A stretch of DNA of 64,000 nucleotides from the NCBI RefSeq assembly GCF_037026715.1, contig NZ_JBANCG010000004.1, positions 124,001-188,000 of the forward strand, written 5' to 3'. The DNA comes from Breoghania sp037026715. GTDB taxonomy: Bacteria; Pseudomonadota; Alphaproteobacteria; Rhizobiales; Stappiaceae. Under the pieces are notes generated by a model that worked only from the letters and a program-made list of their open reading frames with translations, did no database searches and had not been told where the DNA came from. This document shows, piece by piece, positions 52,895 to 62,214 of the stretch. Each line of letters starts with the position of its first letter. Positions within the stretch are counted from its first letter, which is position 1. The position numbers were made by a program, and so were the translations under genes.

Positions 52895-53647
52895 ATGGCA
52901 TTTGCTCAAGGAGCCCCGGCCTTGTCTCGGCGATCGTCCGGGCATCGGTCAAGGCGCGTGCGGCGTGCGGCGCTGCTTGCCGCTGCCGCCGGCCTCGCCC
53001 TGCTTTCGGCCGGCTGCCAGACGAATCCCACAACAGAGACGCTGGCACTGCATGATTACCAGCTGCGTCATCCGATCGTGATCTCCGAGCAGGCGGAAAC
53101 GTTCGACATTCCGGTGGGTGTGGAAACACGGCGGCTGTCGCGCTCGATGCAGCGCGCCGCATCCGATTTCGCACACGAGGCGCGACGCAACGGTGCCCGT
53201 TACGTCGAAATCCTGGTGCCATCCGGTTCCGGCAACGAAGCGGCGGCACATTCGGTCGCCGGCCAGCTGCGCCACGCGCTGGCAAAGTCCGGCATCTCGC
53301 CGCAGAACGTTTCCATCCGCGCCTACCCTGTCGACGCTCCAGCGGCGATCGCCCCCATCCGGCTCGCCTATCCAAAGGTCATGGCGGCCGTCCACCCCTG
53401 CGGGCGCTGGACGGATTCCCTAACGGCGGAAACCGACAATCGCGACTATGCCGATTTCGGCTGTGCCACCCAGAGCAATCTCGCAGCGATGATCGACGAT
53501 CCCGTCGATCTGCTCAGGCCGCGCGAGATGGGACCCGCCGACCGGGTCCGCCGCGACACCGTTTCGGGCAAATATCGCGCCGGCACGACGCCGAGCGGCA
53601 CCTACACCGAGGGTGTGGGCGCGAAGGTCAGCGATGTCGGCAGTTGA
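52895..53647 (+). CDS. cpaD: pilus assembly lipoprotein CpaD
   Basis: About 250 aa. A basic leader and hydrophobic segment end in the lipobox LLSAGC (lipidated Cys41), then the CpaD domain with a VHPCGRWTDSL and FGCATQSNLAAMIDDPVDLLRPR signature. I prefer ATG 52895, with GAGGA 7 bases upstream; ATG 52877, overlapping the cpaC stop, is an alternative. It localises CpaC to the outer membrane in known systems. Confidence 0.9.
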   Translation: MAFAQGAPALSRRSSGHRSRRVRRAALLAAAAGLALLSAGCQTNPTTETLALHDYQLRHPIVISEQAETFDIPVGVETRRLSRSMQRAASDFAHEARRNGARYVEILVPSGSGNEAAAHSVAGQLRHALAKSGISPQNVSIRAYPVDAPAAIAPIRLAYPKVMAAVHPCGRWTDSLTAETDNRDYADFGCATQSNLAAMIDDPVDLLRPREMGPADRVRRDTVSGKYRAGTTPSGTYTEGVGAKVSDVGS

Positions 53648-53658
53648 GGTTAGTTGAG

Positions 53659-54969
53659 ATGAACGAATTGGCGCATCAGACTTCGGCGCTCGATATTTCT
53701 GCCGAAACGCCCAAGGCCGATGCCGGTGGGCACGCACAGGATCGCGGCGAGATCGCGCAGCTGCGCCCGGTGCCGCGCGTCGCCATCCAGGCCTTTTGCG
53801 AGACCCCCGGCGTCGCCCAGGCGATCGAGCAGGCCTCGGAAGACCGGCGCATGGCCAAGGCGCACACCAAGGTGCACATGGGCGGCATCGCCGCCGCGGT
53901 CGACTTCTACCGCTCCGCACCGACGCCTAACCTGATCGTTCTGGAGATGCGCGGTGCGCTGCGAACGCTTACCGACGCGCTCGACGAACTGGCCGAGGTC
54001 TGCGATGCGGGCACGAAGGTGGTGGTCGTCGGCGAGACCAATGACATCGAACTCTACCGCGACCTGATGCGACGCGGGGTCAGCGAATATCTCGTCGCCC
54101 CCATCGACCTTTTCGACGTCATCGCAACGGTCAGCGAGATCTTCGGCGACCCGGAAGGCGCACCGCTCGGGCGCACCATCGCCTTCATCGGCGCCAAGGG
54201 CGGCTGCGGCGCCTCCACCATCGCGCACAACGTGTCCTGGTCGATCGCCCGCAGCCTGGAAACCGAGGTGGTGCTGGCCGATTTCGACCTGCCTTTCGGC
54301 ACGGCCGGGCTCGACTTCAACCAGGATCCTCTTCAGGGCATCCTGGAAGCAGTCTCCTCTCCCGACCGGCTCGACGACATGCTGTTCGACCGGCTCCTGT
54401 CCAAGTGCAGCGAGCACCTGTCCATTCTCGCGGCGCCGGCGGCGCTGGAGCGCGTCTACGACTTCAGGGAAGACGACTTCTCGCAGTTGGTCGATATCAT
54501 GCGCCAGGGCGTCCCGACGGTCGTTTGCGACATCCCGCACATGTGGACGAGCTGGGTGCAGCAGATGCTCTCCTCTGCCGACGAAGTGGTGATCGTCGCG
54601 GAACCCGATCTCGCCAATCTGCGCAACGGCAAGAACCTTGCCGACAAGCTGCGCCAGCTGCGCCCGAACGACCACACGCCGCATCTGGTGCTGAACCGGG
54701 TGGGCGTGCCGAAACGACCGGAAATCAAGCCGGCGGATTTCGCCGAGGCGCTGGAGCTGACCATCGGCGCCGCGATCCCGTTCGATCCGCAACTCTTCGG
54801 CACGGCCGCCAACAACGGCCAGATGATCGCGGAGCTGGGTGGCAAGAGCGAGATTTCGGAGACTATCACGACGATCGCGCAGCTCACCACCGGGCGCCGG
54901 GAATTGCATCAATCGCGCCGGCGCTCGCCGCTGGCGCCACTACTGCAGAAGTTGCGCGGCCGCGGCTGA
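53659..54969 (+). CDS. cpaE: CpaE-family pilus localisation ATPase
   Basis: A 436-aa protein with an atypical receiver-like N-domain (about 45-165) and a ParA/MinD-like ATPase C-domain (about 170-400), deviant Walker A GAKGGCGASTIAHN, then DFDLPFGTAGLDFNQDP. In Caulobacter CpaE directs polar placement of the pilus machine. ATG 53659 is used; a TTG at 53644 overlapping the cpaD stop is possible. Confidence 0.93.
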   Translation: MNELAHQTSALDISAETPKADAGGHAQDRGEIAQLRPVPRVAIQAFCETPGVAQAIEQASEDRRMAKAHTKVHMGGIAAAVDFYRSAPTPNLIVLEMRGALRTLTDALDELAEVCDAGTKVVVVGETNDIELYRDLMRRGVSEYLVAPIDLFDVIATVSEIFGDPEGAPLGRTIAFIGAKGGCGASTIAHNVSWSIARSLETEVVLADFDLPFGTAGLDFNQDPLQGILEAVSSPDRLDDMLFDRLLSKCSEHLSILAAPAALERVYDFREDDFSQLVDIMRQGVPTVVCDIPHMWTSWVQQMLSSADEVVIVAEPDLANLRNGKNLADKLRQLRPNDHTPHLVLNRVGVPKRPEIKPADFAEALELTIGAAIPFDPQLFGTAANNGQMIAELGGKSEISETITTIAQLTTGRRELHQSRRRSPLAPLLQKLRGRG

Positions 54970-54998
54970 GCGGCACGGCGACAGGGAGACGTCTCTAG

Positions 54999-56501
54999 AT
55001 GTTCGGCAAACGCGGCAGTTTCGGCACAAAGGACGGCATGGCAGCGGGCCAGGGGACCGCAGCGGCCGTCGCGCCCAAACCCGCCCCGAGGGTGATGGCC
55101 GAACCCGAACCGGCCGCACCGCCCCCCGCACCGGAACCGAGCCGCCTCGACGCGGCCTCCCAGCCGCGTCCGCCCGAACCGCTGAAGACCGCGGGCCAGC
55201 GGGCGCGCTCGGAAGAATATTACGACACCAAGACCTCGATCTTCTCCGCGCTGATCGACACGATCGACCTGTCGCAGCTCGCCAAGCTCGATCCCGAATC
55301 GGCGCGCGAGGAGATACGCGACATCGTCAACGACATCATCGCGCTGAAGAACGTGGTGATGTCGATCGCCGAGCAGGAGGACCTGCTCGACGACATCTGC
55401 AACGACGTGCTGGGCTACGGCCCGCTGGAGCCGCTGCTGGCGCGCGACGACATCGCCGACATCATGGTGAACGGCGCGGAGACGGTCTACATCGAAACCG
55501 AGGGCAAGGTTCACCAGACGCCCATCCGCTTCCGCGACAACCAGCAGCTGATGAACATCTGCCAGCGGATCGTCTCCCAGGTCGGCCGCCGCGTCGACGA
55601 GGCGAGCCCGATCTGCGATGCGCGCCTTCCAGACGGCTCGCGCGTCAACGTCATCGCCCCGCCACTGGCGATCGACGGCCCCGCCCTGACGATCCGCAAG
55701 TTCAAGAAGGACAAGCTGACGCTCGATCAGCTTGTCAAGTTCGGCTCGATCACACCGGAGGGTGCGACCGTTCTGCAGGTCATCGGCAAGTCGCGCTGCA
55801 ACGTGCTGATTTCCGGCGGCACGGGCTCGGGCAAGACGACGCTTTTGAACTGCATGACGAACTACATCGACCGCGACGAGCGCGTCATCACCTGCGAGGA
55901 CGCGGCGGAGCTGCAGCTGCAACAGCCGCATGTGGTGCGGCTGGAAACGCGGCCGCCGAACCTAGAAGGCGAGGGGCAGGTCACCATGCGCGATCTGGTC
56001 AAGAACTGCCTGCGCATGCGACCGGAACGCATCATCGTCGGCGAGGTGCGCGGCCCGGAGGCCTTCGACCTCCTGCAGGCCATGAACACCGGCCACGACG
56101 GCTCGATGGGCACGCTTCACGCCAACTCGCCGCGCGAGGCGCTGTCGCGGCTTGAATCGATGATCACCATGGGCGGCTACGCCCTGCCCTCGCGCACCAT
56201 CCGCGAAATGATCGTCGCCTCCGTCGACGTGATCGTACAGGCCGCGCGCCTTCGCGACGGTTCGCGCCGGATCACCCACGTGACGGAGGTGGTCGGCATG
56301 GAAGGCGACGTGATCGTGACGCAGGACGTGTTCGTCTACGAGATCGTCGGCGAGGACGCCAACGGCAAGATCATCGGCCGGCACAAGTCGACCGGCATCG
56401 GCCGGCCGAAATTCTGGGAGCAGGCGCGCTATTTCGGCGAGGAGACCCGCCTCGCCGCAGCGCTCGATGCCGCGGAAGTGGCCGACCGCGAGACCGCATA
56501 A
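54999..56501 (+). CDS. cpaF: CpaF/TadA pilus assembly ATPase
   Basis: A 500-aa hexameric secretion ATPase powering pilus extension. A disordered Ala/Pro-rich N-terminus (about 1-70) precedes the N-terminal domain and the RecA-like core: Walker A GGTGSGKT at 273-280, the Asp box EDAAELQLQQPHVVRLETR, GEVRGPEAFDLLQAMNTGHDG (Walker B/His box, quoted as GEVRGPEAFDLLQAM) and TLHANSPREALSRLE. Confidence 0.95.
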   Translation: MFGKRGSFGTKDGMAAGQGTAAAVAPKPAPRVMAEPEPAAPPPAPEPSRLDAASQPRPPEPLKTAGQRARSEEYYDTKTSIFSALIDTIDLSQLAKLDPESAREEIRDIVNDIIALKNVVMSIAEQEDLLDDICNDVLGYGPLEPLLARDDIADIMVNGAETVYIETEGKVHQTPIRFRDNQQLMNICQRIVSQVGRRVDEASPICDARLPDGSRVNVIAPPLAIDGPALTIRKFKKDKLTLDQLVKFGSITPEGATVLQVIGKSRCNVLISGGTGSGKTTLLNCMTNYIDRDERVITCEDAAELQLQQPHVVRLETRPPNLEGEGQVTMRDLVKNCLRMRPERIIVGEVRGPEAFDLLQAMNTGHDGSMGTLHANSPREALSRLESMITMGGYALPSRTIREMIVASVDVIVQAARLRDGSRRITHVTEVVGMEGDVIVTQDVFVYEIVGEDANGKIIGRHKSTGIGRPKFWEQARYFGEETRLAAALDAAEVADRETA

Positions 56502-56639
56502 CCCGCCGGGCAGGATCGCGCGGGCAACGAGAGACTTTGCGGCGGTTCGACCTTTGCGGACCGCTTGCCCCATGAACGGCATCGCCGCGAGCGTGCGCAG
56601 GATGGCTGCTCCCGCGCCGCTCCGATCCAGGAACAGAGC

Positions 56640-57644
56640 ATGTTTTCGCCGGAAGTCACCCTCATCGCCGTTGTCGGCCTCGTGGTTCTCGCCACGGGCG
56701 GAGTGCTCTATGCCCTGCTGCAGCCGGCGCTTTCGGGCGACAACCGCCAGGCGCGGCGAATGGCGCAGGCCGCGACCTCCCGCGTCGCGGTGGTGGCCGA
56801 TCGCCGGTCTGGTCTCGATGCCGACAAGCGCCGCAAGTCGATCCAGGACTCGCTCAAGGAAATAGAGAACCGCCAGAAACAGAAGGCGAAGAAATCCAAC
56901 GACCCGGCGCTGATGACGCGCATCCAGCAGGCCGGATTGTCATGGACGCGCCGCCAGTTCGTGATGATTTCCGTCGCCGCGGGCGCGATCCTGTCGCTTC
57001 TGGCCCTGCTGCAGGGCATGCCGCTGTTGGTGGTCGGGGGTGCCGCGATCGTCGGCGGGCTCGGCGTGCCGCGCTGGTACGTCAATTTCATGCGCAAGCG
57101 GCGGATCAAGGCGTTTCTGGAGGAACTGCCGAACGCCGTCGACGTCATCGTGCGCGGCATCAAGGCAGGTCTTCCCCTCAGCGACTGCCTGAAGGTGATC
57201 TCGATGGAGGCACGCGATCCGGTGAAGACCGAGTTTCGCCGTATCATCGAATCTCAGGCCGTGGGCGTTGCGCTGCCCGATGCGGTGGCGCGCCTGCCCG
57301 AACGCATGCCGACGCCAGAGGCCAATTTCTTCGCCATCGTCATCGCCATCCAGGCTCAGGCGGGCGGCAATCTCTCCGAAGCGCTCGGCAACCTGTCGAA
57401 GGTGCTGCGCGACAGAAAGCGGATGCGCGGCAAGATCCAGGCGGTGTCGATGGAGGCGAAGGCATCGGCGGGCATCATCGGCTCGCTGCCGGTGATCGTC
57501 GCGACGCTCATCTACATCACCAGCCCCGGCTATATCGCGATCCTGTTCACGGAGCCGGTCGGAAAGATCATCCTCGGCTGCGCCGGCTTCTGGATGTTCT
57601 GCGGCATCATGATCATGCGCAAAATGATCAATTTCGAGATCTGA
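56640..57644 (+). CDS. tadB: pilus inner-membrane platform protein TadB
   Basis: A 334-aa T2SSF-family membrane protein. An N-terminal helix (about 5-28), a basic cytoplasmic stretch, two central helices (about 105-145), the GspF domain (FLEELPNAVDVIVRGIKAGL, about 160 onward) and C-terminal helices. Forms the inner-membrane platform with TadC. ATG 56640 chosen because MFSPEVTLIAVVG is the typical N-terminus. Confidence 0.93.
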   Translation: MFSPEVTLIAVVGLVVLATGGVLYALLQPALSGDNRQARRMAQAATSRVAVVADRRSGLDADKRRKSIQDSLKEIENRQKQKAKKSNDPALMTRIQQAGLSWTRRQFVMISVAAGAILSLLALLQGMPLLVVGGAAIVGGLGVPRWYVNFMRKRRIKAFLEELPNAVDVIVRGIKAGLPLSDCLKVISMEARDPVKTEFRRIIESQAVGVALPDAVARLPERMPTPEANFFAIVIAIQAQAGGNLSEALGNLSKVLRDRKRMRGKIQAVSMEAKASAGIIGSLPVIVATLIYITSPGYIAILFTEPVGKIILGCAGFWMFCGIMIMRKMINFEI

Positions 57645-57656
57645 GCGGAGGGGACC

Positions 57657-58631
57657 ATGGACCAGATCATGAACCTTCTGCTGAACGAGCAGTTTCTGAT
57701 CGCGGCGCTGACGGCGCTGGCAGTGGCGGCGACGATCATCACCATCGCGCTGCCGGCGTTCGAGGGCGACACGCTCAAGAAGCGCATGAAGACGGTGGCG
57801 CTGGAGCGCGACGAAATGCGCGCGCGCGAACGCTCCCGTCTGGCCGCGGCGGAAAAGGCAAAGGTATCCCTGCGCCACGAGCCGAAGCAGAACCTCAGGA
57901 ATTTTGTCGATCGGCTGAACCTCAAGAATGCGCTGGTCGACGAGAAGACAGTCGCGAAACTGCGGGTCGCGGGCCTGCGCGGACAGCAGGCGCTCTACAC
58001 CTTCCTGTTCGCCCGCGTCGTCGTGCCGATCATCCTGTTCGTACTCGCACTTCTCTACTTCTTCATCGTGTTCAAGACCCAGCATCCCGCCGGCATCAAG
58101 ATCTCATTTTCGCTGATGGTTGCGATGCTCGGCTTCTATGCGCCCAACATCTACGTTTCCAACCGCACCAAGAAGCGGCAGCAGTCGATCCGCATGGCCT
58201 GGCCGGACGCGCTCGACCTGATGCTGATCTGCGTTGAGGCGGGCATGTCGATCGAGGCGGCGTTCCGCAAGGTGGCGGAGGAGATCGGCAGCCAGTCCGT
58301 CGCCCTGGCCGAAGAGCTGGCACTGACGAATGCCGAGCTTTCGTACCTGCAGGAACGGCGCAAGGCGTACGAAAACCTCGCCGCGCGCACGGGACTGGAC
58401 GGCGTGAAGGCGGTCTGCACCTCGCTCATCCAGGCGGAGCGCTACGGCACGCCGCTCGGCACATCCTTGCGCGTGATGGCGGACGAGAACCGCAACGAGC
58501 GCATGCAGCTCGCCGAGAAGAAGGCCGCCGCCCTGCCGCCGCAGCTCACCGTGCCGATGATCGTGTTCTTCCTGCCGGTGCTCTTCGCGGTGATCATGGG
58601 GCCTGCGATCATCCAGGCGATGCGGCTTTAG
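57657..58631 (+). CDS. tadC: pilus inner-membrane platform protein TadC
   Basis: A 324-aa paralogue of TadB: N-terminal helix (about 12-32), paired central helices (about 115-170), and the GspF domain with MAWPDALDLMLICVEAGMSIEAAF (quoted in part: DALDLMLICVEAGMSIEAAF) and a C-terminal helix. It ends the operon; a tadD tetratricopeptide gene, common at this position, is absent. Confidence 0.93.
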   Translation: MDQIMNLLLNEQFLIAALTALAVAATIITIALPAFEGDTLKKRMKTVALERDEMRARERSRLAAAEKAKVSLRHEPKQNLRNFVDRLNLKNALVDEKTVAKLRVAGLRGQQALYTFLFARVVVPIILFVLALLYFFIVFKTQHPAGIKISFSLMVAMLGFYAPNIYVSNRTKKRQQSIRMAWPDALDLMLICVEAGMSIEAAFRKVAEEIGSQSVALAEELALTNAELSYLQERRKAYENLAARTGLDGVKAVCTSLIQAERYGTPLGTSLRVMADENRNERMQLAEKKAAALPPQLTVPMIVFFLPVLFAVIMGPAIIQAMRL

Positions 58632-58842
58632 GGGACGAACCCGCGTTTTGCGGCTCGGCGCAAGCATTCAAGAGCATCGTAAATACCTGCGTTTCCCGGA
58701 CAAATATTTCCAGATCTAATCGTTATGTTATTTTAACCATAAGAATTAATACGAATTTATCCCAAATATCCTAGGCATTTTCCCAAAGGAAGATGGGGAC
58801 GTTCCGGTGCACCGGCCGTCCCGCGCAATGGGGTACCAAGGG

Positions 58843-59097
58843 ATGAATGCAACCATTCGTGAATTGCTCGCCGAACACGGCGGTCTCCCGGTGGCGGTCG
58901 AGACGCTTGCCGACGATGCCGATCTCTATGAAGCGGGATTGACGTCCTTCGCCTCCGTCCAGGTGATGCTGGCGCTCGAAGAGCACTTCGACATCGAGTT
59001 CCCCGAAACGATGCTGAACCGCAAGTCGTTCGCCTCCATCGGCTCGATCACGGCCTGCGTCTCAACCCTGTGCGGTGGACAGGAGGCAGCGCAATGA
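58843..59097 (+). CDS. acyl/aminoacyl carrier protein
   Basis: An 84-aa four-helix carrier protein. The phosphopantetheine attachment serine is Ser35 in EAGLTSFASVQVMLALEEHF, where the usual DSL motif reads TSF. It overlaps the following flavoenzyme gene by ATGA and heads the aa:CP ligase operon, so its cargo is probably an amino acid rather than a fatty acid. The start is uncertain: ATG 58843 fits the fold, but AAGGG sits unusually close; ATG 58828 is possible. The 58632-58842 leader is AT-rich and contains TTTTAACCATAAG (TTAACCAT half-site). Confidence 0.85.
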   Translation: MNATIRELLAEHGGLPVAVETLADDADLYEAGLTSFASVQVMLALEEHFDIEFPETMLNRKSFASIGSITACVSTLCGGQEAAQ

Positions 59098-60275
59098 ACG
59101 TGGTTTCCAGGATCGAGGCGCTCGATCTGATCGAACGCGCCCGCCGCGTCGCCGCGATCGCCGCCGCGCACGCTGACGATGTCGACGTGAAGGCGCGGTT
59201 TCCGGGGGAAGCTGTGGAGGCCATGAAGGCGGAGCGGCTGCTCGGCATCCACATCCCCGTGACCTTCGGCGGCGAAGGGGCGACAACGGCGGAGATCGCT
59301 GAAGTTTGCTCGATCCTCGGCCAGGCCTGCGCGGCCGCGGCGATGATCTTCTCGATGCACCAGATCAAGGCCTCCTCCATCGTGTCCCACGGCGCGGAGG
59401 CGCCCTGGCATCAGGCCTTCATGAAACGGATCGTGGACGAGCAGCTGCTGCTGGGCTCCGCGACGACGGAAGCCGGCATCGGCGGCAACATGCGCAATTC
59501 GATCTGCGCAGTCGAGGTCGACGGCGACACCTGCAGGCTGGAGAAGGACGCCACCGTCATCTCCTACGGCGAGGAGGCGGATGCCATTCTCGTCACCTCG
59601 CGCAGCCATGCCGAAGCCCCCCCGTCCGATCAGGTGATGACCGTGTTCCTGAAGGGCCAGTACACGCTGGAAAAGACCCACGACTGGGACACGCTCGGCA
59701 TGCGCGGCACCCGTTCCGACGGGTTCCTTTTCAAGGCCGAGGCTCCCGCCGAGCAGATCCTGCCGAAGCCGTTTGCCGAGATCGCGGCGCAGTCGATGCT
59801 GGCCAACGCGCATATCCTTTGGAGCGCGGTCTGGTACGGCATCGCGGCCGATGCGGTTGCCCGCGCGCAGTCGTTCGTGCGCGCCGCTGCGCGCCGCACG
59901 CCGGGCGTCACCCCGCCGGGTGCGCTGCATCTGGCCGAGGTCTCCGGCGAGCTTCAACTGGTGAAGTCGAACATCGTTTCCGCGCTGGAGCATTTCGAGG
60001 CCGCGCAGGGGGATGAGGAAAAACTGTCGTCGATGGCCTTCGCGGTGGCCATCAACAATGTGAAGATCTCTTCCTCGCAGATGATCCTGACCATCATCAA
60101 CCGCTGCATGATCATCTGCGGGATCATGGGCTACAAGAACGGCACGCCGTACAGCCTCGGCCGGCACCTGCGCGATGCCCATTCCGCGCAGCTGATGATC
60201 TCGAACGACCGCATTCTCGCCAATTCGTCGACGATGCTGCTGGTGCAGCGTCCCGATACCAGCCTGTTGGGGTAA
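59094..60275 (+). CDS. acyl-CoA dehydrogenase-like flavoenzyme
   Basis: A 393-aa protein of the ACAD fold: N-terminal helical domain, LGSATTEAGIGGNMRNS FAD-contact strand, the middle beta domain with DTLGMRGTRSDGF, and a C-terminal helical domain ending LANSSTMLLVQRPDTSLLG. Coupled to the carrier-protein gene, like the carrier-bound amino-acid oxidases of pyrrole biosynthesis (prolyl-PCP dehydrogenases). It probably acts on aminoacyl-carrier substrates; that is inference. Confidence 0.86.
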   Translation: MNVVSRIEALDLIERARRVAAIAAAHADDVDVKARFPGEAVEAMKAERLLGIHIPVTFGGEGATTAEIAEVCSILGQACAAAAMIFSMHQIKASSIVSHGAEAPWHQAFMKRIVDEQLLLGSATTEAGIGGNMRNSICAVEVDGDTCRLEKDATVISYGEEADAILVTSRSHAEAPPSDQVMTVFLKGQYTLEKTHDWDTLGMRGTRSDGFLFKAEAPAEQILPKPFAEIAAQSMLANAHILWSAVWYGIAADAVARAQSFVRAAARRTPGVTPPGALHLAEVSGELQLVKSNIVSALEHFEAAQGDEEKLSSMAFAVAINNVKISSSQMILTIINRCMIICGIMGYKNGTPYSLGRHLRDAHSAQLMISNDRILANSSTMLLVQRPDTSLLG

Positions 60276-60279
60276 GCCA

Positions 60280-61188
60280 ATGGACATGCAGAACCCTCTC
60301 CTCAACCGGCTGTTCGATGCCGGCATCCTGATCGACACCGGCGTCGACGGCCTTTACGGCCGCTCGGGTGCCTTCGAGGACGTCATCGCCCGCTTCGAGG
60401 CGCTGATCGACACCTTCGGCGGCGCCGACAACGCGGAACCCATCCGCTTTCCGCCGGGCATGAACCGGGTCCATTTCGAGGGCTCGGGCTACATGAAGAG
60501 CTTTCCGCAGCTCGCAGGCACGGTTCACAGCTTCTGCGGCTGCGACAAGGATCACATGAACCTGCTGAAGTGCATGGCCGAGGGCGAGGACTGGACCAAG
60601 GGCCAGGAGGCGACCGACATCGTGCTGACGCCGGCGGCCTGCTATCCGCTCTATCCGACCATCGCCAAGCGCGGCCCGCTGCCCGGAGGTGGTGGCCTCT
60701 ACGACCTGCAGTCCTACTGCTTCCGGCATGAGCCGTCGAAGGATCCCGCACGGATGCAGATGTTCCGCATGCGCGAATACGTGCGCATGGGCACGCCCGC
60801 CGAAGTGCGGGATTTCCGCGAGAGCTGGATGGAGCGCGGCCGCAAGCTGATCGAGACCGTGCAACTGCCGGTGGAGATCGACGTCGCCAACGATCCCTTC
60901 TTCGGCCGGGCCGGCAAGATGCTGGCGAACAACCAGCGCGATCAGAACCTGAAGTTCGAGCTGCTGATCCCGGTCACCTCGACCGCCAAGCCGACCGCCT
61001 GCCTGTCGTTCAACTACCACCAGGACCATTTCGGCTCCACGTGGGGGCTGAAGACGGCCGACGGCCAGGTCGCGCACACGGCCTGCGTCGGCTTCGGACT
61101 GGAGCGCATCGCGCTGGCGCTGTTTGCCCATCACGGGCTCGACACGGCCGAGTGGCCTGAGCAGGTGCGCAAGGCGCTTTGGGGGTGA
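60280..61188 (+). CDS. amino acid:[carrier protein] ligase (class II aaRS-like)
   Basis: A 302-aa homologue of the catalytic core of atypical seryl-tRNA synthetases without a tRNA-binding domain. It transfers an activated amino acid (Gly or Ala in Bradyrhizobium and Agrobacterium relatives) to the phosphopantetheine arm of a carrier protein. Motif 2 is FRHEPSKDPARMQMFRMREY (148-167) and motif 3 GFGLERIALAL (271-281). Cys121, Glu166 and Cys269 match the family's zinc-binding Cys/Glu/Cys triad by spacing. Only 4 bp after the flavoenzyme gene, next to the carrier gene that would be its substrate. Confidence 0.9.
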   Translation: MDMQNPLLNRLFDAGILIDTGVDGLYGRSGAFEDVIARFEALIDTFGGADNAEPIRFPPGMNRVHFEGSGYMKSFPQLAGTVHSFCGCDKDHMNLLKCMAEGEDWTKGQEATDIVLTPAACYPLYPTIAKRGPLPGGGGLYDLQSYCFRHEPSKDPARMQMFRMREYVRMGTPAEVRDFRESWMERGRKLIETVQLPVEIDVANDPFFGRAGKMLANNQRDQNLKFELLIPVTSTAKPTACLSFNYHQDHFGSTWGLKTADGQVAHTACVGFGLERIALALFAHHGLDTAEWPEQVRKALWG

Positions 61189-61190
61189 TC

Positions 61191-62204
61191 ATGACGGAAG
61201 ACACCGGAGCGGGAGCGGTGTTTCCCGGGCTTGATCCGGCCGACTACCTGCGCCATCCGCTGCACGCGATGACGCGGGACTGGCCGGAGACCAACTGCTA
61301 TCTCGACATCTGGATCGAGGTGCTGGCCGCCCTCGGCCTGCCGCCGGAAGCAGCGCTGGGCTTCGCCATCACACAGGATTTCGAGGGCGACCAGTTCACC
61401 TTTTTCAAGGTGCCGCTCGAAGATCTGGAAAGCCTCTTCGGCATCAAGGTCACGGAACTCGCGATCTACGACCGGGTGGAACGGCACGTGGCCGAACAGA
61501 TCCGGCGCGGACGGCTGACGCTTGTCGAGATGGACAGTTTCTACCTGCCCGACACGCAAGGCACCAGCTACCGCAAGGAACACGGCAAGACCACCGTCGC
61601 CGTCAACCGGCTCGACGTTCAGAACCGGACGATGGATTATTTCCACAATCTCGGCCTGCACCGGCTGGAGGCTGAGGATTTCGACGGCATCTTCCATATG
61701 AATGCAGGCCCCGACGACGCGCCCTTTCTGCCCTATACCGAGTTCGTGAAGCTCCCCGCCGGATATCCCTCGAACGAGCAGATCCTCGCCGGGGCGACGG
61801 ATCTCCTGCGCCGGCACATGAAACGCCGCCCCGAGGCGAACCCGATCGCCGCTTTCGCTCGGGTGTTTCCCGACCAGGTCGCGGCGGTGGCCGAGCGGCC
61901 TTTCGGCTTCTTCCACCTCTACGCCTTCAACACGCTGCGCCAGCTGGGTGCGAATTTCGAGCTTTTCGCCAGCCATCTGGAATGGCTTTCCGGCAACGGG
62001 CACGCGGGGCTCGATGCCGCGATCGAGGACGCGCGGGCGATCTCCGCGACCGCCAAGGTCGTCCAGTTCCAGCTCGCACGCGCGGTGATGCGCAAGAAAT
62101 TCGACAAGCTGGCGCCGGCATTGCAGCCTGCCGTGGAGGCCTGGGACAGGCTCGTCGAACGGCTGGACAAGAGCCTCGCTCAGACGAAATCCCGCGCCGC
62201 CTGA
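61191..62204 (+). CDS. DUF1839 family protein
   Basis: A 337-aa protein of DUF1839, a family that recurs beside amino acid:carrier-protein ligases. Conserved stretches: HPLHAMTRDWPETNCYLDIW near the N-terminus, ALGFAITQDFEGDQFTFFK, and YRKEHGKTTVAVNRLD. No signal or membrane segment. The Cys in ETNCYLD (about residue 40) with the nearby His residues resembles a transfer active site, but this is conjecture. 2 bp after the ligase stop. Confidence 0.85.
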   Translation: MTEDTGAGAVFPGLDPADYLRHPLHAMTRDWPETNCYLDIWIEVLAALGLPPEAALGFAITQDFEGDQFTFFKVPLEDLESLFGIKVTELAIYDRVERHVAEQIRRGRLTLVEMDSFYLPDTQGTSYRKEHGKTTVAVNRLDVQNRTMDYFHNLGLHRLEAEDFDGIFHMNAGPDDAPFLPYTEFVKLPAGYPSNEQILAGATDLLRRHMKRRPEANPIAAFARVFPDQVAAVAERPFGFFHLYAFNTLRQLGANFELFASHLEWLSGNGHAGLDAAIEDARAISATAKVVQFQLARAVMRKKFDKLAPALQPAVEAWDRLVERLDKSLAQTKSRAA

Positions 62205-62214
62205 CGGTTCGAAC

